DNA from: RHKX01 sp046330415
GTDB lineage: Bacteria > Actinomycetota > Thermoleophilia > Solirubrobacterales > 70-9
DNA: 64,000 nt
Direction of reading: 5' to 3'
Assembly (NCBI GenBank): GCA_046330415.1
Contig: JAXLSW010000015.1
Location: 90,736-154,735, forward strand
A model generated the notes under the pieces. It was not told where the DNA came from and did no database searches. It worked only from the letters and a program-made list of their open reading frames with translations. A program made the translations under genes and the position numbers. Positions 16,481 through 25,385 of the stretch are shown piece after piece; within the stretch, counting starts at the first letter, position 1; every line of letters begins with the position of its first letter.

Positions 16481-16488
16481 TTCGGCAA

Positions 16489-16522
16489 GGCCGGTGCCGG
16501 GCGTTCCACACCCGGCCCGGCC
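16489..16522. terminator. Bidirectional hairpin between convergent genes
   Basis: GGCCGG-t-GCCGGG pairs with CCCGGC-CCGGCC around a 9-nt loop: a 12-bp stem with one bulged T. No U-tract follows. It lies between the response-regulator gene and the convergent secreted-protein gene. Confidence 0.55.
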
Positions 16523-16561
16523 CCGCCGATCTCCAGTCCGCTCCAGTCCCCTCTGTCCCCT

Positions 16562-17185
16562 CTAGTCCGCGAGCTCGATCTCGCTGAAGACGGCGGTGCC
16601 GTTCTTCAGGCGGAGCTCCGCCTCGCGGATGACCACATCGACCGCGAGATCGTCGACGGTGCACTCGTCCTCGGCACCCTCGCCGCCTTCGTGACCCGCC
16701 CCGGGCTGACCGCCCTCGTCGTCACCCTCGGTTCCCGAGTGGCCGGGTCCCGGGCTGCGCTCGGCACCCTCGGTCTCCTCGCCCTCGGTGCTGCCGTCCT
16801 GGCCGCACTCGTGGCCGCACTTGACCTCGGTCGAGTCGTCGACCGTGCCGGTGACGGAGCCGCCGCCGTAGAGGTCGATCGTCAGCGTCTCGCCGTCCCA
16901 CGACGAGATCACGCCGGCGTTCTCGTCGCCGTCCTCGGACCCGTCGTCGTCGCTGTCGTCCTCCCGCGGGTTGGTCCCGGCCGCATACTCGCCGCGGTTG
17001 TTGAGGCCGTCGCTGTCCTGGTCGCGCTTGCCCTGCTTGACCTTCAGCGAGAGGTCGTAGCGCTTCTCCCAGCGGTCGGGCAGGTTGTCGTGGTTGCGGT
17101 CCTTGGCCGACGCCGGCGCGGCGATCGCGAACGCCGCGATCAACATGCCGACGACCACCAGCACCACTGCTCTCGTCTTCGTCAT
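16562..17185 (-). CDS. Secreted protein with thrombospondin-3/EF-hand-like calcium motifs
   Basis: 207 aa. Signal peptide: basic start, hydrophobic core (VVLVVVGMLIAAFAIA) and ASAKD cleavage region. Then Asp-rich loops, DRNHDNLPD and DQDSDGLNNRGEYAAGTNP, of the thrombospondin type 3/dockerin-like calcium-binding kind, a DDDGSEDGDENAG stretch, a short beta part (TLTIDLYGGGSVTG), a Gly/Glu-rich acidic linker with two Cys, and a C-terminal VVIREAELRLKNGTAVFSEI. Exported calcium-binding protein of unknown role. It lies 74 nt downstream of, and on the same strand as, the membrane-linked sigma factor gene, so it may be its partner or target. Confidence 0.75.
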   Translation of the reverse strand: MTKTRAVVLVVVGMLIAAFAIAAPASAKDRNHDNLPDRWEKRYDLSLKVKQGKRDQDSDGLNNRGEYAAGTNPREDDSDDDGSEDGDENAGVISSWDGETLTIDLYGGGSVTGTVDDSTEVKCGHECGQDGSTEGEETEGAERSPGPGHSGTEGDDEGGQPGAGHEGGEGAEDECTVDDLAVDVVIREAELRLKNGTAVFSEIELAD

Positions 17186-17259
17186 CTCGTTCCTCCTTGC
17201 AGGAGCGCCTCCATGGCGCTCGGGGTGTTCTCAGGAGGAACCCGCGAGCGCGACGAGGA

Positions 17260-18636
<1,377 letters not shown>

Positions 18637-18729
18637 GGACGGGTCTCCTCTTTCTGCTTCTGCTCGGATGGCGATGGTAGGGCGGGAACCTGGGAGTCCC
18701 CTGGGAAGGAACAACGGCGCGAGGCGAAG

Positions 18730-18756
18730 ATCACGGTGGTCACGGTGATCACGGTG
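18730..18756 (+). promoter_or_regulatory. Three tandem 9-bp repeats (RTCACGGTG) upstream of the DMT gene
   Basis: ATCACGGTG, GTCACGGTG and ATCACGGTG follow each other without gaps, ending 13 nt before the TACGAT hexamer of the DMT gene and thus covering its -35 region. They lie between divergent genes. A direct-repeat operator is plausible. Confidence 0.45.
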
Positions 18757-18769
18757 CCGCGCCGCCTCC

Positions 18770-18775
18770 TACGAT
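18770..18775 (+). promoter_or_regulatory. -10 hexamer TACGAT for the DMT gene
   Basis: Ends 8 nt before ATG 18784. Confidence 0.4.
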
Positions 18776-18783
18776 CCCCGGCG

Positions 18784-19221
18784 ATGGACCGAAGCGTCGC
18801 GATCGCCCTGACTGCCGCCGCCGGTGGGCTGATCGCGCTGCAGGCGCCGATCAACGCCGGGCTCGGCAGGTCGACCGGGAGCCTCGCCGCTGCGCTCGTC
18901 TCCTTCGGGGTCGGAACGATCGCCCTGGCGGTGATCGTGGTCATCGCGGGGGAGGGCGGCGGCGTCGCGAGCATCAGCGACGTCAGCCCCGTCTACCTGC
19001 TCGGCGGTCTGCTCGGCGCCGTCTACGTCACCTGCGCGCTGGTCGCCGTCCCCGTGGTCGGGGCCGGAGGGGTGGCCGCGGGCACGATCACCGGACAGCT
19101 GATCGCCTCACTCGTGATCGACCGGCTCGGGGCGTTCGGCCTGGAGCAGACGCCGATCACGTTCAGCCGCGTCGCCGGCGTCGTCCTGCTGATGCTCGGG
19201 ACCCTGCTCCTCGTCCGCTAG
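18784..19221 (+). CDS. DMT-superfamily membrane protein (DUF606/YdcZ type)
   Basis: 145 aa, the typical single-domain length of this family. About five hydrophobic helices; family features include the opening LTAAAGGLIALQAPINAGLG and the later GGLLGAVYVTCALVAVP and GTITGQLIASLVIDRLG. Such half-size proteins probably dimerise; the substrate is unknown. The open frame extends upstream to 18433 over the sigma-factor gene, but ATG 18784 begins the conserved protein and has a -10 hexamer just before it. Confidence 0.82.
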   Translation: MDRSVAIALTAAAGGLIALQAPINAGLGRSTGSLAAALVSFGVGTIALAVIVVIAGEGGGVASISDVSPVYLLGGLLGAVYVTCALVAVPVVGAGGVAAGTITGQLIASLVIDRLGAFGLEQTPITFSRVAGVVLLMLGTLLLVR

Positions 19222-19299
19222 CCGCGGCGAGGGTCACTCACCCAGCAACCCCCAGCGGTCGCCGGGACCGCTCCCTTCGCACCGCTGCCCTCGCCACTT

Positions 19300-19348
19300 G
19301 ACCTGTCACCGCAGAACAGAGAAGAAGTCCACTCCCGGGTGACAGGTC
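19300..19348. promoter_or_regulatory. 11-bp inverted repeat downstream of the DMT gene
   Basis: GACCTGTCACC (19300-19310) and its exact complement (19338-19348) flank 27 nt. It could be the DMT terminator or an operator; no T-tract follows. Confidence 0.4.
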
Positions 19349-19385
19349 CGCCGCCGGGGCTCAGGCGTGGGGCGGCGAGCCTGGG

Positions 19386-19504
19386 ACGCGGGGCGCGTAA
19401 ACCACGTGATAGGTGGTTAGTGCGCCCAGCGCCGGCTGAAGGGCGGTTCCGCAGCGAACGCGGGGCGCCTCGACCACGTCAGACGTGGTTCATGCGCCCC
19501 GCGT
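19386..19504. repeat. Two tandem palindromic elements in a 357-nt gene-free stretch
   Basis: Unit 2 (19458-19504, 47 bp) folds as ACGCGGGGCGC...ACCACGT-cag-ACGTGGT...GCGCCCCGCGT with only two small internal loops. Unit 1 starts 72 bp earlier (19386) with the same ACGCGGGGCGC and an AACCAC/GTGGTT inner stem but a degenerate right arm. The arrangement resembles REP/BIME-type elements. The remainder of 19222-19578 shows no coding signal. Confidence 0.6.
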
Positions 19505-19578
19505 CGGCCGGACGTCCACGCTGTTGCGATGGCTCCAGCCCGGTCTGGCTGGACTGGGCCCGACGACGGCCCGCTTCG

Positions 19579-20745
19579 TCAAGCCGCGACCGGCTCGCGT
19601 CGCGCCTCGGGCTCGCCCTCGCTCTCGCCGGCGAACCCCGGCGGTGCGATCCCGAGGTAGTGGTCGAAGGACCACGTCGTGAACGACTCGACTGCGACGC
19701 CGCGCAGGATCGGCGCCAGCACCCGGGGCGGCACCTTCGGCAGCAGCTTCTGGACCCGCAGCATCCACTCGTACTTCCACCGGTGCTCGGCGTTGAACGC
19801 GGAGTAGCGGCGTAGCGCCTCGGCCCGGTCCTGACGGCCGTCGATCACGGCGCGGAGCTCGCGCCCGCAGGCGATCCCGAAGTAGAAAGCGGGGCGGATG
19901 CCCTCGGCGGTGAGGGGGATGCAGTGCCCGGCCGAGTCGCCGCAGAAGAAGATGTTGCGGGCGGCACCCTCGCGGAGGCGGTGCGGAATCCAGTTGCCCT
20001 GGTAGCCCTCCGGCGGCTTGCCCAGGTCCTCGGTGAGCTTCACCGTCGGATCCTTGACGTGGAATCGCGGGTCGAAGCTGCCGACGCCGATCCGGAGCTC
20101 GTCGCGGGCCGGGAAGTTCCATCCGTATCCGGCCGGGACGATGTCGCGGTCGATCCAGATCTCGAGGTCGTCGTCGGTGCCGGCCGGGTGGACCTCGAGG
20201 CCGCGCGAGAGCGGTGCGTCGGGCGGTTGGTAGCCGTCATCCAGGACCCGCCGCCATCCCAGGCAGTCGATGACCAGCGGCGCCTCGACGACCCCGCGGT
20301 CGGTCTCGATCGAGACCGGCGCGCCGTCATCGGCGACGCCGGGCTCCGGGATCGCGCCGATCCTGCGCTCGACCTTCGCGGTCTCGAACTCGGCGTCGCT
20401 CTGCTCCCAGAGCAGGTTGCAGAGCTCCGGGTAGTCGAAGGTGGAGAAGGACCACGGCAGACGCCAGCGCGTGTCGACGTGGGGCGAGTGGACGACGAGG
20501 TCGCTGAAGGTCTGGCGGATGGAGGGGGAGAGGCCGAGCCGCTCGATCCATTCCGTCGGCGCTGCGCACGCCGAGGTCTGGCGTTCGCCGATCTCGTAGC
20601 GATCGACGATCAGCACCCTTGCTCCGGAGCCGTGCAGCTCCCGGGCGATCGTCAGCCCGGCGAAGCTCGCGCCGCAGATGACGACGTCCCAGGAACCCTC
20701 GAGTGGAGTCCGTTCGTCGCCGCGCTTTGTCCTCCGGACGGGCAT
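19579..20745 (-). CDS. FAD-dependent oxidoreductase, geranylgeranyl-reductase-like
   Basis: 388 aa from ATG 20745, supported by TACGCT 9 nt upstream; the open frame to 20820 has no such support. N-terminal FAD-binding VVICGASFAGLTIARELHG followed by an acidic strand end (VLIVDR), and the second FAD motif FFCGDSAGHCIPLTAEGIRPA, typical of the geranylgeranyl-reductase/digeranylglycerophospholipid-reductase flavoproteins. SACAAPTEWI near residue 60 fits the C-x-x-x-P-type start of the substrate domain. It may reduce isoprenoid chains such as menaquinone side chains, but the substrate is inferred only from family. Confidence 0.8.
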   Translation of the reverse strand: MPVRRTKRGDERTPLEGSWDVVICGASFAGLTIARELHGSGARVLIVDRYEIGERQTSACAAPTEWIERLGLSPSIRQTFSDLVVHSPHVDTRWRLPWSFSTFDYPELCNLLWEQSDAEFETAKVERRIGAIPEPGVADDGAPVSIETDRGVVEAPLVIDCLGWRRVLDDGYQPPDAPLSRGLEVHPAGTDDDLEIWIDRDIVPAGYGWNFPARDELRIGVGSFDPRFHVKDPTVKLTEDLGKPPEGYQGNWIPHRLREGAARNIFFCGDSAGHCIPLTAEGIRPAFYFGIACGRELRAVIDGRQDRAEALRRYSAFNAEHRWKYEWMLRVQKLLPKVPPRVLAPILRGVAVESFTTWSFDHYLGIAPPGFAGESEGEPEARREPVAA

Positions 20746-20754
20746 GCACCAGAG

Positions 20755-20760
20755 AGCGTA
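20755..20760 (-). promoter_or_regulatory. -10 hexamer TACGCT for the FAD oxidoreductase
   Basis: Minus-strand TACGCT ends 9 nt before the ATG at 20745. Confidence 0.35.
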
Positions 20761-20862
20761 GTGAGTGCCCGGGGACGGGAGCCTCCGACGTCTGGCGGCG
20801 CCCGGATGACGCCTCTGCAATCATGCGCGGCCGTGTCTGCGACCCAGACAGCTGGCGGAACC

Positions 20863-22347
20863 ATGCTCGCACCCGAGGGAGCCACTCCTGTGGAGGGCTC
20901 CGACGGCCTGCTGCTCGAGCTCGACGGGAAGATCTTCCCGAACTACGACGCCACCATCACCCACTTCGACGAGAGCGAGGTCGTCACCGGCACCGTCGTC
21001 CGCATCGACAAGGACGAGGTGCTGCTCGACATCGGCTGGAAGTCCGAGGGCATCATCCCCTCGCACGAGCTCTCGATCCGCCGCTCGGTCGATCCGGCCG
21101 ACGAGGTCTCGCTCGGTGAGAGCGTCGACGCGCTGGTCCTCACCAAGGAGGACTCCGAGGGTCGCCTGATCCTCTCCAAGAAGCGCGCCCGCTTCGAGAA
21201 GGCCTGGCGCAAGATCGAGGCCGCCGCCGAGTCCGGCGAGCCGGTCGAGGGCGTCGTCATCGAGGTCGTCAAGGGCGGCCTCATCCTCGACCTCGGCGTC
21301 CGCGGGTTCCTCCCGGCTTCGCTGGTGGACATCCGCCGCGTGCACAACCTCGAGGAGTTCACGGGCCAGACCATCGAGTGCAAGGTCATCGAGCTCAACC
21401 GCAGCCGCAACAACGTGGTGCTGAGCCGCCGCGCCGTCCTCGAGGACGAGCGCAAGGAGGTCCGCGAGCAGATCCTCGGCCGCCTGCAGCCCGGTCAGAT
21501 CGTCGAGGGCAAGGTCTCCAACATCGTCGACTTCGGCGCGTTCGTCGATCTCGAGGGCATCGACGGCCTGATTCACATCTCCGAGATCAGCTGGAGCCAC
21601 GTCAACCATCCTTCCGAGGTCCTGAAGATCGGCGAGTCGGTCAACGTCAAGGTCCTCGACATCGACCGCGACCGCCAGCGCATCTCGCTCGGCCTCAAGC
21701 AGACGCAGGAGGACCCGTGGCAGACGGTCCTCAACTCCTACGGCCCCGGCTCCTCGCTCTCGGGCAAGGTCACGAAGGTCGTCGCCTTCGGTGCCTTCGT
21801 CGAGATCGTCCCCGGCGTCGAGGGCCTCGTCCACATCTCCGAGTTGGCCGACCACCACGTCGAGACGCCCAGTGAGGTCGTTCAGCCGGGTGAGGAGGTC
21901 CGCGTCAAGATCCTCGAGATCGACGAGGAGCGCCGCCGCATCTCGCTCTCGATCAAGCGCGTCGGCGAGGGCGGCATGCCGCTCCGGGACGCCTTCCAGG
22001 CCGCCCAGGCCGGTGCCGCGGGCACCGATGCCGAGGGGACGCCCGAGCTCGGGCTCTCCGAGGAGGTCTTCTCCGACTCCGGCTCCTCCGGCGGCGGGAT
22101 CGAGATCACCGACGAGGACCTGGCCGCCGCGCACGCCGCGGTTGAGGCCGAGGCCGCCGCAGCCGCTGCGGCCGCCGCCGAGCAGCCCACGGCTGAAGCT
22201 GAGGGCGAGGCTGACGTCGCGCCGGACGCCGAGGGCGACGCGGCCACCGAGGCCGAGGCCGAGGCGGACGCCGACATCGAGCCGGCAGAGCTGGCCGAGG
22301 ACGCGGCCACCGAAGCTCCCGAGCCCGAGACCACCGACGAATCCTGA
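20863..22347 (+). CDS. rpsA: 30S ribosomal protein S1
   Basis: 494 aa from ATG 20863 (upstream in-frame GTG 20833 and ATG 20806 are possible). Four S1 OB-fold domains at about residues 36-105, 124-190, 209-277 and 294-363, for example VSNIVDFGAFVDLEGIDGLI and VTKVVAFGAFVEIVPGVEGL, as expected for actinobacterial S1. A C-terminal Ala/Glu-rich acidic tail of about 120 residues follows. It helps mRNAs with structured leaders reach the ribosome. The order rpsA-coaE, with uvrB nearby, is conserved in Actinobacteria. A second, diverged piece of an rpsA gene occurs at 27726-27939. Confidence 0.97.
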   Translation: MLAPEGATPVEGSDGLLLELDGKIFPNYDATITHFDESEVVTGTVVRIDKDEVLLDIGWKSEGIIPSHELSIRRSVDPADEVSLGESVDALVLTKEDSEGRLILSKKRARFEKAWRKIEAAAESGEPVEGVVIEVVKGGLILDLGVRGFLPASLVDIRRVHNLEEFTGQTIECKVIELNRSRNNVVLSRRAVLEDERKEVREQILGRLQPGQIVEGKVSNIVDFGAFVDLEGIDGLIHISEISWSHVNHPSEVLKIGESVNVKVLDIDRDRQRISLGLKQTQEDPWQTVLNSYGPGSSLSGKVTKVVAFGAFVEIVPGVEGLVHISELADHHVETPSEVVQPGEEVRVKILEIDEERRRISLSIKRVGEGGMPLRDAFQAAQAGAAGTDAEGTPELGLSEEVFSDSGSSGGGIEITDEDLAAAHAAVEAEAAAAAAAAAEQPTAEAEGEADVAPDAEGDAATEAEAEADADIEPAELAEDAATEAPEPETTDES

Positions 22348-22351
22348 GGTC

Positions 22352-22945
22352 TTGCCCGGTCCCTCGCTGATCGGGTTGACGGGGGGCATCGCCGCGGGGA
22401 AGTCCGAGGCACTGCGGATCCTCGCCGAGCTCGGCGCCGAGACGATCTCGACCGATGCGGTGGTCCACGAGCTGCTGGGCAGCGCCGAGGTGCGCGCGCG
22501 TCTGGTCGAGCGCTGGGGGGACCGGGTCGCGCCGAACGGTGAGGTCGACCGTGGCGCGATCGGCGAGATCGTCTTCGAGTACCCCGACGAGCTCGCCTGG
22601 CTCGAATCCGTCCTGCATCCGCTGGTCGGGGAGCGAGTCGTTGGGTGGCGCCGCGGGTTGTCTCAAGATGTGGAGGTGGCGGTGGTCGAGGTGCCGCTGC
22701 TCTTCGAGGGTTCGATGGCCGAGATGTTCGACTCAACGATCGCGATCAGCGCCGGCGACGGTGAGCGCCGCCGGCGCGCCGAGGCGCGCGGGACAGGCGC
22801 GCTCGAGGCGCGCAGCGGGCGCCAGCTCAGCCAGGAGGAGAAGTCCGCCCTGGCCACCCACGCGATCAGCAACGACGGCTCCGTCGACGAGCTCCGCGCC
22901 GAGCTCGCGGCCCTCTATCCGGTCCTCAGGGAAGCGGGACGATGA
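22352..22945 (+). CDS. coaE: Dephospho-CoA kinase
   Basis: 197 aa. Final step of CoA synthesis. N-terminal P-loop LIGLTGGIAAGKSEALRIL, then ELGAETISTDAVVHELL, HPLVGERV and VVEVPLLFEG, all family motifs. No ATG is available upstream of the P-loop; TTG 22352, four bases after the rpsA stop, is the only sensible start, implying coupling to rpsA. The 3' end overlaps the transglycosylase gene by ATGA. Together with panB and panC in this window it belongs to the pantothenate/CoA pathway. Confidence 0.93.
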   Translation: MPGPSLIGLTGGIAAGKSEALRILAELGAETISTDAVVHELLGSAEVRARLVERWGDRVAPNGEVDRGAIGEIVFEYPDELAWLESVLHPLVGERVVGWRRGLSQDVEVAVVEVPLLFEGSMAEMFDSTIAISAGDGERRRRAEARGTGALEARSGRQLSQEEKSALATHAISNDGSVDELRAELAALYPVLREAGR

Positions 22946-23658
22946 CCCCGGCGCGCGGAGCCACAGCGCGCCGCCCCGCCGCCCGCTCCCGCAGCGCTTC
23001 CCGAGCCGCGGCGAGGCGACGGCGGGCGAAGGCGCGGGCGGAGCGATCCCGCCGGGTGCGCCGCTGGCTCTTCGCCGGCGGGCTCCTCGTCGGCGTCGTC
23101 GTGATCGCGGTTGCGGCGTGGCAGTCGCTGAGCCGCGACGGTCAGATCCCCGGCTTCGGACTTCCGCTCGAGCACGCGGACATCATCCGGGCGGAGGCCG
23201 ACGACCCCGACACGGCGCACACGCTGTCCGGTGACATCGAGCTGCCTCCGATCGACCCGGCGCTGATCGCGGGGGTGATCTTCCAGGAGTCGAAGTTCCT
23301 GGACCAGACCTCCGACGCCGGCGCCCGCGGCCTCATGCAGATCACCCCCGACACGGCCGACACGATCGAGAGCCTCTCTGGTGGGTCGACCTTCACGTTC
23401 GACGATCTCGCCGACCCCGAGCTGAACATCCGCTACGGGACCTTCTACCTGCGCTACCTGATGGACAAGTACGGCGGGGACGAGGCCGCGGCGCTCGCCG
23501 CCTACAACGCCGGCGAGGGCAACGCCGACGAGTGGGGCGGGGCCGATCTCGAGCTCTCCGACATCACCTTCCCTGAGACCCGCGCCTACGTCGACGAGGT
23601 GCTCGAGAAGCAGGAGCAGTACCGCAAGGAGTACGCGGAGGAGCTCGGGATCCGCTGA
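22942..23658 (+). CDS. Lytic transglycosylase, SLT domain
   Basis: 238 aa. A very basic N-terminus (about 40 residues, many Arg/Ala) precedes one membrane helix (LFAGGLLVGVVVIAVAAW), so it is anchored with the catalytic domain outside. SLT motifs: VIFQESKFLDQTSDAGARG with the catalytic Glu in the QES motif, GLMQITPDTA, and YNAGEGN. It cuts peptidoglycan glycan strands. Its start overlaps the coaE stop, so it is the third gene of the rpsA operon; why a cell-wall enzyme sits there is not evident. Confidence 0.9.
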   Translation: MTPARGATARRPAARSRSASRAAARRRRAKARAERSRRVRRWLFAGGLLVGVVVIAVAAWQSLSRDGQIPGFGLPLEHADIIRAEADDPDTAHTLSGDIELPPIDPALIAGVIFQESKFLDQTSDAGARGLMQITPDTADTIESLSGGSTFTFDDLADPELNIRYGTFYLRYLMDKYGGDEAAALAAYNAGEGNADEWGGADLELSDITFPETRAYVDEVLEKQEQYRKEYAEELGIR

Positions 23659-23683
23659 GCTGGAGCCGGTGCGAGCGAGGTCG

Positions 23684-24034
23684 CTACTCGGTCGCCCTCC
23701 ACACCCACCAGGCGCAGAGGAACTGCAGCGGCAGCCGCGCCCACAGGGCCAGAGCCGGGATCTGCTCGTAGCGCTCGGGGTTGAGGGCCATGTGGACGTT
23801 CGCCGGGTAGACCGCGGCGAGCACGCCGAGCAGCCACCAGCGCGCGAAGCGCCGCGTCCCGGCCGGGACCACCGCCGCCCCGCCGATGATCTCGGCGACG
23901 CCGCTGATCAGCACGAGCTCGCGGTGGGCCGGCAGGTAGTCCGGCATGATCGACTCGTAGGTCCGAGGGTTGACGAAGTGGTTGATTCCGGCGCCGATCC
24001 AGAAGACGGCGAGGATTCGTTGAGAGAGGCTCAT
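23684..24034 (-). CDS. DoxX-like small membrane protein
   Basis: 116 aa from ATG 24034, with TAGTGT 8 nt upstream. Four hydrophobic helices; ILAVFWIGAGINHFVNPRTYESIMPDYLP is a typical DoxX/DUF417-like opening (conserved G-x-N-H-F and MPxxLP), followed by LVLISGVAEIIGGAAVV. Members are associated with respiratory-chain or thiol-stress membrane complexes, but the function here is unknown. It faces the transglycosylase gene and is divergent from the antiporter gene. Confidence 0.85.
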   Translation of the reverse strand: MSLSQRILAVFWIGAGINHFVNPRTYESIMPDYLPAHRELVLISGVAEIIGGAAVVPAGTRRFARWWLLGVLAAVYPANVHMALNPERYEQIPALALWARLPLQFLCAWWVWRATE

Positions 24035-24042
24035 CGCCGGGC

Positions 24043-24048
24043 ACACTA
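24043..24048 (-). promoter_or_regulatory. -10 hexamer TAGTGT for the DoxX gene
   Basis: Minus-strand TAGTGT ends 8 nt before the ATG at 24034. Confidence 0.4.
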
Positions 24049-24086
24049 GCCGCCGCGCAGCGTAGGTTTCGCCTCGAGGAACCTTT

Positions 24087-25304
24087 GTGGAGATCGATTT
24101 CACGAACCTCCTGATCATCGTGGCGATCGGTTTCGTCGCGCCGATGATCCTCGGGTTCTTCCCCGCGGTCCGCCTGCCCGCGGTCGTGCTCCTGATCGTC
24201 GCCGGGATCATCGTCGGCCCTGCGGTCTTCGGCTGGGTGGAGGTCGACGAGCCGGTCCGTGTCCTCTCGATCCTCGGGCTCGCGTTCCTGCTCTTCCTCG
24301 CCGGCCTCGAGATCGACTACACCCGCCTGCGCGGGCACATCGCGACGGAGGCCGTGTCGGGGTTCGTCGCCTCGTTCGGCCTGGCGCTCGTCGTCGGCCT
24401 CGTGCTCGACTCCGCCGGGGTCGTCGACGACGCGCTGCTGATCGCGATCATCCTCTCGGCGACGTCGCTGGGCGTCGTCGTGCCGGTACTGCGGGACTCA
24501 GGCCGCATCGACAGCGACTTCGGACAGCTGGTCATCGCGGCGGCCTCGATCGCCGACTTCGCGACGATCATCCTGCTGACGCTCTTCTTCTCCGGTGAGT
24601 CGCCGAGCGTCGCCGGGACCCTGATCCTGCTCGGCGGCTTCCTCGGCGTGGTCGCGCTGCTCGGGTTCGCGATCGCGGGCACCGAGCGTCTGGGCGCGGT
24701 GCGGCGCGTCTTCCGGCATCTGCACGGAACCACGGCCGAGCTCCGGGTCCGCGGTGCCTTCGCGCTCCTGGTCGGCCTCACCGCGCTCGCGACCGAGCTC
24801 GGGCTCGAGCTGATCCTCGGGGCGTTCCTCGCCGGCTCGGTGCTCAAGCTCGTCGACCGGGAGAGCTCGGCCGCGCGCGAGGAGCTGATGGACAAGCTCG
24901 ACGCGGTCGGGTACGGCGTCTTCATCCCCGTCTTCTTCGTCACGGTCGGCGTCGGCTACGACCTCGGCTCGCTCGGGGATCCCGCGACGCTCGCCCAGAT
25001 CCCGATCTTCGTCGTGGCGCTGCTGGTCGTCCGCGGCCTGCCCGCGCTCCTCTACAGGCGTTCGTTCTCTCGGCGAGAGGTGCTCGTCGCCGGGCTCCTG
25101 CAGGCGACCTCACTTCCCTTCATCGTCACCGCGACCGCCATCGGGACCGAGCTCGGCGCGATCTCGGGAGGAACCGCCGCCGCCTTCGTCGCCGCCGGAC
25201 TGGTCACGGTCGTCGTCTTCCCGGCCACCTCGCTGGCGCTGCTCGGCGGCGGCCGCTGGGGAGCCCACCCGCGCCGTGGTTCCGCCTACAGCGGCGGCAT
25301 GTAG
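24087..25304 (+). CDS. CPA2-family cation:proton antiporter
   Basis: 405 aa from GTG 24087, with GAGGA 7 nt upstream. About 12 hydrophobic helices. KefB/GerN-type features are LAGIIVGPAVFGW-like packing (VAGIIVGPAVFG), LGLAFLLFLAGLEIDY and ILSATSLGVVVPVLRD, then LILGAFLAGSVL and FIPVFFVTVGVGYDL. There is no C-terminal RCK/TrkA domain, so any nucleotide control would need a separate subunit. Likely exchanges Na+ or K+ for H+ at the cytoplasmic membrane; the ion is not decidable from sequence alone. Confidence 0.88.
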   Translation: MEIDFTNLLIIVAIGFVAPMILGFFPAVRLPAVVLLIVAGIIVGPAVFGWVEVDEPVRVLSILGLAFLLFLAGLEIDYTRLRGHIATEAVSGFVASFGLALVVGLVLDSAGVVDDALLIAIILSATSLGVVVPVLRDSGRIDSDFGQLVIAAASIADFATIILLTLFFSGESPSVAGTLILLGGFLGVVALLGFAIAGTERLGAVRRVFRHLHGTTAELRVRGAFALLVGLTALATELGLELILGAFLAGSVLKLVDRESSAAREELMDKLDAVGYGVFIPVFFVTVGVGYDLGSLGDPATLAQIPIFVVALLVVRGLPALLYRRSFSRREVLVAGLLQATSLPFIVTATAIGTELGAISGGTAAAFVAAGLVTVVVFPATSLALLGGGRWGAHPRRGSAYSGGM

Positions 25305-25373
25305 CTTCTGGGCCGCCGCCGCCCGGCCGCGGAGCTCGCGTGATTGCGGCCAGGGCCCGACCTCGACCACCGC

Positions 25374-25379
25374 TACGCT
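25374..25379 (+). promoter_or_regulatory. -10 hexamer TACGCT for uvrB
   Basis: Ends 6 nt before ATG 25386 and supports that start over the TTG at 25344. Confidence 0.35.
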
Positions 25380-25385
25380 CGCCGG

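Noticed and set aside
20821..22389. A 522-codon minus-strand open frame opposite rpsA
   Set aside because: Antisense shadow; acidic/Leu-rich composition follows from the rpsA codon pattern.
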